A stretch of 7,472 bases of DNA from Burkholderiales bacterium (GTDB lineage: Bacteria; Pseudomonadota; Gammaproteobacteria; Burkholderiales; SHXO01): assembly GCA_026125625.1 (NCBI GenBank), contig JAHCKU010000145.1:1-7472 (forward strand), given 5' to 3'. This document shows, in pieces, positions 1 through 7,472 of the stretch. The position numbers and the translations under genes were made by a program. Each line of letters starts with the position of its first letter. Within the stretch, counting starts at the first letter, position 1. The notes under the pieces are model-generated. The model was not told the origin of the DNA. It made no database searches and saw only the letters and a program-made list of their open reading frames with translations.

Positions 1-1
1 G

Positions 2-298
2 GCGCTGGGCGGCAGCCTCGACAATGCGATCGTGATGGACGAATACCGGGTGCTCAATACGGACGGGCTGCGCTACGACAATGAGTTCGTCAAGCACAAG
101 GTGCTCGACGCGATCGGCGACCTCTATCTGCTCGGCCATCCCCTGATCGGCGCGTTCAGCGGCCACAAGTCCGGCCATGCCATGAACAACCGCCTGCTGC
201 GCCATCTGCTCGAGCAGTCCAGGGCCTGGGAATACGTTAGTTTTGACCGCAGCGAAGACGCCCCGCCGTTCCTCGCCTGGCAGCCCCAGGCGGCCTGA
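2..298 (+). CDS. lpxC: UDP-3-O-acyl-N-acetylglucosamine deacetylase, C-terminal part
   Basis: This is the last 98 codons of LpxC; the N-terminal two thirds lie left of the window. LpxC is the cytosolic zinc amidase that removes the acetyl group from UDP-3-O-acyl-GlcNAc, the committed step of lipid A synthesis. The frame is open from base 2 and shows the family's second-domain signature. A GGSLDNAIV/VLNTDGLRY stretch is followed by HKVLDAIGD, whose His and first Asp correspond to zinc ligands H238 and D242 of the E. coli enzyme. Next comes KSGHAMNN, whose His corresponds to catalytic H265. The first zinc ligand (H79 in E. coli) is off the window. The stop is TGA at 296-298. The protein ends with a short Pro/Ala-rich tail that is not a conserved part of the fold. 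In E. coli lpxC also closes the division cluster and precedes secA. The identification is very secure. Confidence 0.97.
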   Translation, partial: ALGGSLDNAIVMDEYRVLNTDGLRYDNEFVKHKVLDAIGDLYLLGHPLIGAFSGHKSGHAMNNRLLRHLLEQSRAWEYVSFDRSEDAPPFLAWQPQAA

Positions 299-331
299 CC
301 GGCGGTCCCGGACCCGGCCGGCGTAACGCGC

Positions 332-517
332 ATGTTGCTGCTGCGGCTCGTCGGCATCCTGGCGCTGGTGACCATCGGCGTGTCCTTCGCGCTGTATGTG
401 GTGTCGCGGGACCGGCGTTACCTGCGGTTTGCCTGGCGGGTTTTTCTCGGAACGCTGGTTTTTGCGGTCCTGCTGATGCTGTTTTACGCGGCCGAACGCT
501 TTCTGATGGTCATCTGA
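332..517 (+). CDS. Small two-helix membrane protein, function unknown
   Basis: This is a 61-residue protein I cannot assign to a named family. Two hydrophobic segments are visible, at about residues 4-24 and 36-55. They are separated by a basic loop containing RDRRYLRFAWR. By the positive-inside rule the loop should be cytoplasmic, making a helical hairpin with both ends outside. The ATG at 332 is the only convincing start and has no clear Shine-Dalgarno. The gene begins 33 bases after the lpxC stop on the same strand, so co-transcription with lpxC is likely. It converges on the reverse-strand dciA gene, and the two stop codons are about 20 bases apart. Third-position GC and the regular hydrophobic pattern support real coding. 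A role in envelope assembly is only a guess from position. Confidence 0.7.
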   Translation: MLLLRLVGILALVTIGVSFALYVVSRDRRYLRFAWRVFLGTLVFAVLLMLFYAAERFLMVI

Positions 518-538
518 ACGGCCCAAGGCCGGCCGGCA

Positions 539-979
539 TCAGCGCCCGCCGCGGCGCCTGGCGGCGAAGCGGGCCAGGGCCGAGCGCAATCCGGGATCCC
601 GGACCCGGTTCGACAGTTTTTCAAAATCATCAATTAAATCAACGGGTAATGCCGGTTTCTCGGCATAGATCCGGGGTGCGGGCCGCGGTCCGGAAACTTG
701 AACTTGAATCCGGATTCCAGTAATCTGCGCCCTCTGCTTTTGCAGGTTCTTCAGCAACCGGGGCATGATCTGTTTCAGTTTTGCCGCGATTGCGCCGTTG
801 TCTGCCGCTATGACCAGCATGCCGTCGTGGTCTCCGACCACCCGGCTTGCCCGGGACAGTTCAGGGGGCGCGCAGACCGTATAAAGCCGTTGCAGCGCTG
901 AAATGCGCTGCGTTGCCCGATTCAGTGCCGACAAGCCCGCTGTTTCTACAATCAGGGCGCTGAATTTGCGGGTGGGCAT
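539..979 (-). CDS. dciA: DUF721 family protein, predicted DnaB helicase loader DciA
   Basis: This is a 146-residue protein with a DUF721 (DciA) domain at roughly residues 10-95. The diagnostic stretch runs from the segment before LVIAADNGAIAAKLKQI to ITGIRIQVQV. It gives the short beta-alpha-beta pattern of a compact KH-like fold: strand GMLVIAAD, helix AIAAKLKQIMPRLLKNLQ, strand ITGIRIQV. DciA is the ancestral bacterial loader or partner of the replicative helicase DnaB and is used where DnaC is absent. The tail after residue 95 is basic and probably disordered in part, with an Arg-rich end (ARFAARRRGGR). The start is the ATG whose complement is CAT at 977-979; no good Shine-Dalgarno precedes it. 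A near-consensus promoter lies upstream at 1006-1033. The gene is divergent from the M23 peptidase gene, with only 20 bases between starts. The family call is fairly firm; the DciA role is taken from the family and not shown here. Confidence 0.8.
   Translation of the reverse strand: MPTRKFSALIVETAGLSALNRATQRISALQRLYTVCAPPELSRASRVVGDHDGMLVIAADNGAIAAKLKQIMPRLLKNLQKQRAQITGIRIQVQVSGPRPAPRIYAEKPALPVDLIDDFEKLSNRVRDPGLRSALARFAARRRGGR
947..952 (+). promoter_or_regulatory. Possible -10 element for the M23 gene
   Basis: TACAAT matches the sigma-70 -10 consensus at five of six positions. It lies 47 bases before the M23 start, inside the 5' part of the opposing dciA gene. No good -35 hexamer stands 16-18 bases upstream, so the call is weak. 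The 20-base gap between the divergent starts cannot itself hold a promoter, so some promoter for the M23 gene must lie within dciA or further upstream. Confidence 0.25.
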
Positions 980-985
980 GGCGAC

Positions 986-992
986 AGGGGAG
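986..992 (+). promoter_or_regulatory. Shine-Dalgarno of the M23 gene
   Basis: AGGGGAG sits seven bases before the ATG at 1000. It decides the start: the in-frame TTG at 994 would be only one base from this site and is therefore unlikely to be used. Confidence 0.7.
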
Positions 993-999
993 TTTGACC

Positions 1000-1917
1000 A
1001 TGAATATTATTCTGGTTTCCGAGAAACTGCCAAAGGCGTGGACCATCACGCTGGGGTGGCCGCATCTTGCCGGTCTGGCGGCATTGCTGATGGCGATGAT
1101 GCTGACGCTGGCCGGCGCGCTCAATTACGGTATCCTGCGTTTTGCCACGGACCTGAACATTCCGTACGTCAGGGACGTGCTGGTGACCATGCACCAGCAG
1201 CAGCAGGAAAAGAACCAGTCCTACCTGCAGGACAACCTCAATGCGATGGCGGTGCGGTTGGGACAGATGCAGGCCCAGCTGCTGCGCCTGGACACCTTGG
1301 GCGAACGCCTGGCCAAGCTGGCCGGATTCAAGCCGCAGGACCTGATGTTCAACGAGATGCCCGGCCGCGGCGGCGCGGTTTCCTCGGTTCCGAGCCAGAA
1401 TCTCTCGCTGGGCGACTTCACCCGCCAAGTCGAACAATTGACGCGCCAGCTCGAGGATCGCGGCGACAAGCTGGGCCTGCTGGAATCGATGTTCACGCTG
1501 GACAGCGCCAGGAAAAAACTGACGCCGACCAAGCTGCCGGTGGAAGGCGGCTGGTACTCGTCGAACTTCGGCTGGCGCATCGACCCGTTCACCGGGCAGC
1601 GCGCTTTTCATGAAGGCATAGACTTCATGGCCGTGGAAGGGACGCCGATTTATGCCGCTGCCGCGGGCGTCGTGGTCTACTCAGAGTTCCATCCCCAGTA
1701 TGGTAATATGGTCGAGATCGATCACGGCAATGATCTGATCTCGCGGTATGCACACGCATCGAAACGGCTGGTGAAGGTCGGGGACATCGTGCTGCGCGGT
1801 TCCCGGATCGCCGAAGTCGGCAAAACCGGGCGCGCGACGGGCGCGCATCTGCATTTCGAGGTGCGCCAGCGTGGCGCCGCGCGCAACCCCGCGCAGTTTC
1901 TGCAATTGCCCGGCTGA
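1000..1917 (+). CDS. Membrane-anchored M23 family peptidoglycan endopeptidase
   Basis: This is a 305-residue LytM-type metalloendopeptidase, expected to cut peptide cross-bridges of peptidoglycan in the periplasm. A short cytoplasmic N-terminus is followed by one membrane helix at about residues 22-47, which acts as an uncleaved anchor. Residues about 64-165 are Gln/Leu/Arg-rich and look like a coiled coil. The catalytic M23 domain spans about 185-302. Zinc ligands are visible as H204 and D208 (HEGID) and H285 (second His of HLHFE). H252 (YAH) and H283 are the other active-site histidines. All are present, so unlike degenerate EnvC-type regulators it should be active. The start is ATG 1000, chosen for its Shine-Dalgarno. 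The gene lies between lpxC/dciA and secA, the place secM holds in E. coli. Its substrate bond and its partners cannot be read from the sequence. Confidence 0.93.
   Translation: MNIILVSEKLPKAWTITLGWPHLAGLAALLMAMMLTLAGALNYGILRFATDLNIPYVRDVLVTMHQQQQEKNQSYLQDNLNAMAVRLGQMQAQLLRLDTLGERLAKLAGFKPQDLMFNEMPGRGGAVSSVPSQNLSLGDFTRQVEQLTRQLEDRGDKLGLLESMFTLDSARKKLTPTKLPVEGGWYSSNFGWRIDPFTGQRAFHEGIDFMAVEGTPIYAAAAGVVVYSEFHPQYGNMVEIDHGNDLISRYAHASKRLVKVGDIVLRGSRIAEVGKTGRATGAHLHFEVRQRGAARNPAQFLQLPG
1006..1033 (-). promoter_or_regulatory. Sigma-70 type promoter for dciA, inside the M23 gene
   Basis: On the reverse strand there is a TTGGCA -35 (complement of 1028-1033, 5/6 to consensus). A 16-base spacer follows, then an AATAAT -10 (complement of 1006-1011, 5/6). 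Initiation would fall near position 999, giving a leader of about 20 bases before the dciA ATG. The elements lie within the first codons of the M23 gene, and their AT-richness stands out from the surroundings. The call comes from pattern matching only. Confidence 0.55.
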
Positions 1918-1945
1918 ACGGCTGTACCGATAGCGCGAATTGCAG

Positions 1946-1971
1946 GGGTGGGATTTTCCCACCCTTTTTTT
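1946..1971 (+). terminator. Intrinsic terminator between the M23 gene and secA
   Basis: A perfect 8-bp stem, GGGTGGGA (1946-1953) with TCCCACCC (1957-1964), has a three-base TTT loop. Seven T residues follow at 1965-1971. This is a textbook rho-independent terminator, 28 bases after the M23 stop. It is odd in that its T-run ends only four bases before the secA Shine-Dalgarno. Any secA mRNA that carries a ribosome-binding site must start upstream of the hairpin or nearly within it, so it must read through. It may therefore act as an attenuator and not as a simple gene end. Confidence 0.85.
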
Positions 1972-1975
1972 ATTC

Positions 1976-1979
1976 AGGA
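1976..1979 (+). promoter_or_regulatory. Shine-Dalgarno of secA
   Basis: AGGA lies five bases before ATG 1985. This decides the start. ATG 1979 overlaps the site, and the open frame reaching back to 1940 would run through the terminator hairpin. Starting at 1985 also puts ten residues before GSRN, as in E. coli SecA. Confidence 0.65.
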
Positions 1980-1984
1980 TGTCC

Positions 1985-4747
<2,763 letters not shown>

Positions 4748-4766
4748 CGTTGCGCCGGGCCTGTTC

Positions 4767-4772
4767 AAAGGG
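4767..4772 (+). promoter_or_regulatory. Shine-Dalgarno of argJ
   Basis: AAAGGG stands ten bases before GTG 4783. An in-frame TGA at 4774-4776 closes the frame just upstream, so GTG 4783 is the earliest possible start and matches the usual MAV-type beginning of betaproteobacterial ArgJ proteins. Confidence 0.5.
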
Positions 4773-4782
4773 TTGAGCCTCG

Positions 4783-6012
4783 GTGGCGGTCGGTCTGTTT
4801 GCGCCGGAAGCGAGCGCCCTGTATCGGGTCGCCGGGGTTCGGCTGGGCGTGGCGCAGGCGGGGATCCGCAAGCCGGGTCGCCAGGACCTGCTGGTCATGG
4901 TGCTGCCGGAGGGCGCCGAGATAGCAGGCATCTTCACCCGCAACCGCTTTTGCGCGGCACCGGTGCAGTTGTGTCGCGAGCACCTGCAAGCGGCCGATCC
5001 GGTGCGCGCGCTGGTCGTCAATACCGGAAATGCCAATGCCGGGACCGGTGCGGCAGGTCTCGAGGATGCGCGGGCGACATGCGCGGAAGTGGCGCGGCTG
5101 CTCGGCCTGCGTCCGTCGCAGGTGCTCCCGTTCTCCACCGGGGTCATCATGGAACCGTTGCCGCTTGCGCGCGTGCTGGCCGGCATTCCCGCCTGCATCG
5201 AGGATCTGCGCGAAGACAACTGGCTGGCGGCGGCGCAGGCGATCATGACCACCGATACCGTGCCCAAGGCAGCCTCGTGCAGGATCAGTATCGGTGGCAC
5301 ACCCATCACCGTTACCGGAATCGCCAAAGGCGCAGGGATGATCCATCCGGACATGGCGACCCTGCTTGCCTTCATCGCCACGGATGCCGCGGTCGAGCGC
5401 AACGCGCTGCAGGATCTGCTGGCTGATGTCGCCGACCAGTCCTTCAATTCCGTCACGGTCGACGGCGATACGTCGACCAACGACTCCTTCATGCTCGTCG
5501 CCAGTGGTGCAGCGGGCAATACACCCATTCTCGATGCCCGGTCCGATGCCGGGCGCATGCTTGCCGAAGCGCTCGCGCAAGTAGCCGTCGAGCTGGCCCA
5601 GGCCATCGTGCGCGATGGTGAAGGTGCGACGAAGTTCATCACCATTCAGGTGGAGTCGGGACGGACCCGTGATGAATGTCGCCGGATAGCTTTCGCCATC
5701 GCCCATTCACCGCTGGTCAAGACAGCCTTCTTCGCATCCGACCCCAATCTCGGCCGCATTCTTGCAGCGATCGGCTACGCCGGTATAGGCGACCTCGACG
5801 TCGCGCGGATCGATCTTTACCTCGACGAAGTCAAGGTCGTGAGCGGCGGCGGCCGGGACCCGGGCTACCAGGAGGCGCAGGGACAGCGTGTCATGCAGCG
5901 CAGCGAAATCACCGTGCGCGTGGTGCTGGGCCGCGGCAGTGAGAACGCCACGGTATGGACCTGCGACCTTTCGCACGACTACGTGACCATCAATGCCGAG
6001 TACCGCACTTAG
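4783..6012 (+). CDS. argJ: Bifunctional glutamate N-acetyltransferase / ornithine acetyltransferase
   Basis: This is a 409-residue ArgJ. It transfers the acetyl group from N-acetylornithine to glutamate in the cyclic arginine pathway, and many members also make acetylglutamate from acetyl-CoA. The proenzyme cuts itself before a threonine. That site is visible in GAGMIHPDMATLL, where T193 becomes the N-terminal nucleophile of the beta chain (193-409) and residues 1-192 form the alpha chain. The oxyanion-hole pair is T119-G120 in FSTGVI. The protein ends in SHDYVTINAEYRT, a typical family C-terminus completing the active site. It starts with GTG, fixed by an upstream in-frame stop. It follows secA by 35 bases with no terminator between, so it may share the secA transcript. 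Whether it also accepts acetyl-CoA cannot be read from the sequence. Confidence 0.98.
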   Translation: MAVGLFAPEASALYRVAGVRLGVAQAGIRKPGRQDLLVMVLPEGAEIAGIFTRNRFCAAPVQLCREHLQAADPVRALVVNTGNANAGTGAAGLEDARATCAEVARLLGLRPSQVLPFSTGVIMEPLPLARVLAGIPACIEDLREDNWLAAAQAIMTTDTVPKAASCRISIGGTPITVTGIAKGAGMIHPDMATLLAFIATDAAVERNALQDLLADVADQSFNSVTVDGDTSTNDSFMLVASGAAGNTPILDARSDAGRMLAEALAQVAVELAQAIVRDGEGATKFITIQVESGRTRDECRRIAFAIAHSPLVKTAFFASDPNLGRILAAIGYAGIGDLDVARIDLYLDEVKVVSGGGRDPGYQEAQGQRVMQRSEITVRVVLGRGSENATVWTCDLSHDYVTINAEYRT

Positions 6013-6025
6013 GGATACTTGTGCA

Positions 6026-6053
6026 GAGTTTCCCTAGCCTGCTGGGGAAGCTC
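6026..6053 (+). repeat. 12-bp hairpin between argJ and the DUF815 gene
   Basis: GAGTTTCCCTAG (6026-6037) pairs along its full length with CTGGGGAAGCTC (6042-6053) around a four-base CCTG loop. The RNA stem has two G-U wobbles. It begins 13 bases after the argJ stop. No T-run follows on either strand, so it is not a classical terminator. It could stabilise the upstream mRNA's 3' end, mark an RNA-processing site, or lower expression of the downstream gene. Confidence 0.65.
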
Positions 6054-6099
6054 CGGCCAAGCCTCACGTGAAACCGCTTCCGACGATTCATCCTCATCG

Positions 6100-6969
6100 A
6101 TGACCCAACTCGACAGTTTTCTTGCCCGTGCAGAGGCGTTGTTGGCGCGGGTCGAGCAGTTGCTTCCGCCGGAGCAGCCTGCCGCCGATTTCGCCGGCAT
6201 CATCGCCTTTCGCTGGCGCACGCGTGCTGGCGCAGGCTATCTTCAGCCGGTGCTGCAACCGCACGGCATTCGGCTGGAGGACTTGCGCGACATCGATCGT
6301 CAGCGCGATCTGGTGGATGCGAACACCCGACAATTCGTGCGTGGAGTGCCGGCCAACAACGTGCTGCTCACCGGCGCACGTGGCACTGGCAAGTCCTCGC
6401 TGGTCAAGGCCGTGCTCAATCGTTATGCCAGCGAGGGATTGCGGCTGGTCGAACTGGACAAGCACGATCTGCTGCACCTGTCCGACGTGGTGGACCGCCT
6501 GGCACGTGAGCCCTACCGTTTCATCCTGTTCTGCGACGATCTGTCGTTCGATGCCAATGAGCCGGGCTACAAGGCCCTCAAGGCGGTCCTCGACGGTTCC
6601 ATCTCGGCCACGCCGGAGAATGTGCTGATCTATGCCACCTCCAACCGGCGCCACCTCATGCCCGAATACATGCAGGAGAACCTGGAGACGCGCTACGTCG
6701 GCGACGAGGTGCACCCGGGGGAAACGGTAGAGGAGAAGATCTCGTTATCCGAGCGCTTCGGACTGTGGGTTTCGTTCTACCCCTTCAGCCAGGACGAGTA
6801 TCTCGACATCGTGCGGTACTGGCTGGGCGAGCGGGGCGTCGTCGACGTCGATAGTGAAGCGTTGCGGCGCGAGGCGCTGCAGTGGGCGCTGCAACGCGGA
6901 TCGCGCAGCGGTCGCATCGCCTGGCATTTTGCGCGCGACCGGGCAGGGCGTGTTGCCGTCGGCGGCTAG
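6100..6969 (+). CDS. DUF815 family P-loop ATPase
   Basis: This is a 289-residue protein of the DUF815 family, an AAA-type ATPase group with no established function. After a helical N-terminal region (about 1-75) it shows Walker A GARGTGKSS at 92-100 and Walker B FILFCDDLSF at 141-150. A sensor-like YATSNRRHL lies at 178-186. Near the C-terminus SGR (270-272), before IAWHFARD, is a possible arginine sensor. There is no signal peptide or membrane helix, so it should be cytosolic. ATG 6100 is chosen because MTQLDSFLARAEALL resembles other family starts. A longer frame from TTG 6019 would add 27 Ser/Cys-rich codons running over the hairpin and is unlikely. No clear Shine-Dalgarno is visible. It lies between argJ and mutT, a pairing seen in other betaproteobacteria. 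The substrate, and whether it remodels proteins or DNA, are unknown. Confidence 0.92.
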   Translation: MTQLDSFLARAEALLARVEQLLPPEQPAADFAGIIAFRWRTRAGAGYLQPVLQPHGIRLEDLRDIDRQRDLVDANTRQFVRGVPANNVLLTGARGTGKSSLVKAVLNRYASEGLRLVELDKHDLLHLSDVVDRLAREPYRFILFCDDLSFDANEPGYKALKAVLDGSISATPENVLIYATSNRRHLMPEYMQENLETRYVGDEVHPGETVEEKISLSERFGLWVSFYPFSQDEYLDIVRYWLGERGVVDVDSEALRREALQWALQRGSRSGRIAWHFARDRAGRVAVGG

Positions 6970-6976
6970 CGCACCG

Positions 6977-7472
6977 GTGTCCCGCGCGTCACAGGAAGCG
7001 CCGCCAGGCGTGGTGCAGGTGGCCGCGGCTGTCATCCAGCGTCCCGACCGCACCTTCCTCATGGCACGGCGTCCGGCGGGAAAGGTCTACGCGGGATATT
7101 GGGAGTTTCCGGGTGGAAAACTGGAACCGGGGGAAGCGGTCGAAGGCGCGCTTGCCCGGGAGCTGCATGAGGAACTGGGCATCGAGGTCCTGCGTGCCTA
7201 CCCCTGGATGGTGCAGCACTTTCGCTATCCGCACGCGCACGTGCAACTGCATTTCCACCGTGTGCTGGAGTGGCGTGGCGAGCCGCACCCGCACGAAGGC
7301 CAGGCACTGGCCTGGGCCACGCCACAGGCCCTGCATCTGGCGCCGATCCTGCCTGCCAACGGACCGATCCTCAGGGCACTGGCGCTGCCCCAGGAACTCG
7401 GCATCACCTGCGCCAGCGAAATCGGCACCGACCTCCTCCTGCAGCGGCTCGACATCGCGCTGGCTTCGGGGC
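6977..7472 (+). CDS. mutT: MutT-like Nudix hydrolase with a ThiE-like extension, 3' end off window
   Basis: The frame is open to the right edge (165 codons seen). A complete Nudix box, Gx5Ex7REUxEExGU, runs from G47 to I69, preceded by WEFPGG. This is the MutT flavour that hydrolyses oxidised dGTP to the monophosphate and prevents A:T to C:G transversions. The Nudix fold ends near residue 135. From about L137 (LPQELGIT, then LLLQRLDIALASG) the sequence resembles the start of a thiamine-phosphate-synthase/TenI-type barrel. That fits the known betaproteobacterial two-domain Nudix–ThiE-like proteins; most of the second domain is off the window. The start is uncertain: GTG 6977 just after the DUF815 stop is used here. 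TTG 6953 (overlapping that gene) and GTG 7010 or 7013, behind an AGGAAG at 6993-6998, are alternatives. The short spacing suggests co-transcription with the ATPase gene. Confidence 0.88.
   Translation, partial: MSRASQEAPPGVVQVAAAVIQRPDRTFLMARRPAGKVYAGYWEFPGGKLEPGEAVEGALARELHEELGIEVLRAYPWMVQHFRYPHAHVQLHFHRVLEWRGEPHPHEGQALAWATPQALHLAPILPANGPILRALALPQELGITCASEIGTDLLLQRLDIALASG

Noticed and set aside
243..271. TTGACC near the end of lpxC as a -35 for the small membrane protein gene
   Set aside because: There is no -10-like hexamer at 16-18 bases downstream; the region is GC-rich coding sequence.
299..321. Imperfect CCGG/GGTC palindrome after lpxC
   Set aside because: It has interrupted four-base arms with unpaired bases and no T-run. 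It is probably chance in GC-rich sequence.
519..531. A five-pair hairpin (CGGCC-CAA-GGCCG) between the convergent small gene and dciA
   Set aside because: It is short, has no T-run on either strand and sits in a GC-rich stretch where such palindromes are common. It is not convincing as a terminator.
952..1611. A 219-codon reverse-strand frame opposite the M23 gene
   Set aside because: It overlaps a peptidase with every active-site residue intact. Its own protein looks like an antisense artefact rich in Gln, Arg and His.
1940..1984. A longer SecA N-terminus starting upstream of 1985
   Set aside because: The extra codons read through the terminator stem and T-run (the PTLFLF stretch), with no homology and no Shine-Dalgarno. 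ATG 1985 fits both the ribosome site and the family length.
1782..1984. Seven-base complement (GGACATC, 1782-1788) to the secA ribosome site (1978-1984), as a possible SecM-like sequestering stem
   Set aside because: The arms are about 190 bases apart and only seven pairs long, which is easily reached by chance in that span.

Overview
The window is a GC-rich, gene-dense stretch of a proteobacterial chromosome. It carries housekeeping genes and no mobile elements. The order lpxC – small membrane protein – dciA (reverse strand) – M23 peptidase – secA – argJ – DUF815 ATPase – mutT is typical of Betaproteobacteria, perhaps Nitrosomonadales or Rhodocyclales. In Escherichia coli lpxC, secM, secA and mutT are neighbours, but argJ is elsewhere. 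The lineage is inferred from gene order and protein flavour, not from a database search.

Layout. Positions 2-298 hold the C-terminal end of LpxC (lipid A synthesis), cut by the window edge. Positions 332-517 encode a 61-residue protein with two predicted membrane helices. It converges on a reverse-strand DUF721/DciA gene (539-979), the predicted replicative-helicase loader. From a 20-bp divergent gap runs a membrane-anchored M23 endopeptidase (1000-1917). A strong intrinsic-terminator-like hairpin (1946-1971) sits four bases before the Shine-Dalgarno of secA (1985-4747), the preprotein translocase motor. A co-directional run follows: argJ (4783-6012, bifunctional ornithine acetyltransferase), a DUF815 AAA-type ATPase (6100-6969) and a Nudix/MutT protein (about 6977 to beyond the right edge). 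The MutT protein appears to continue into a thiamine-phosphate-synthase-like domain.

The left half links envelope work (lipid A, peptidoglycan cleavage, secretion) with a replication gene. The right half holds arginine synthesis and nucleotide-pool cleaning. No CRISPR, tRNA, rRNA, insertion sequence or clearly transferred gene was seen. The least ordinary signals are non-coding. They are the terminator and an abutting inverted repeat just before secA, a dciA promoter inside the M23 gene, and a 12-bp hairpin between argJ and the DUF815 gene. No new multi-gene system is evident.
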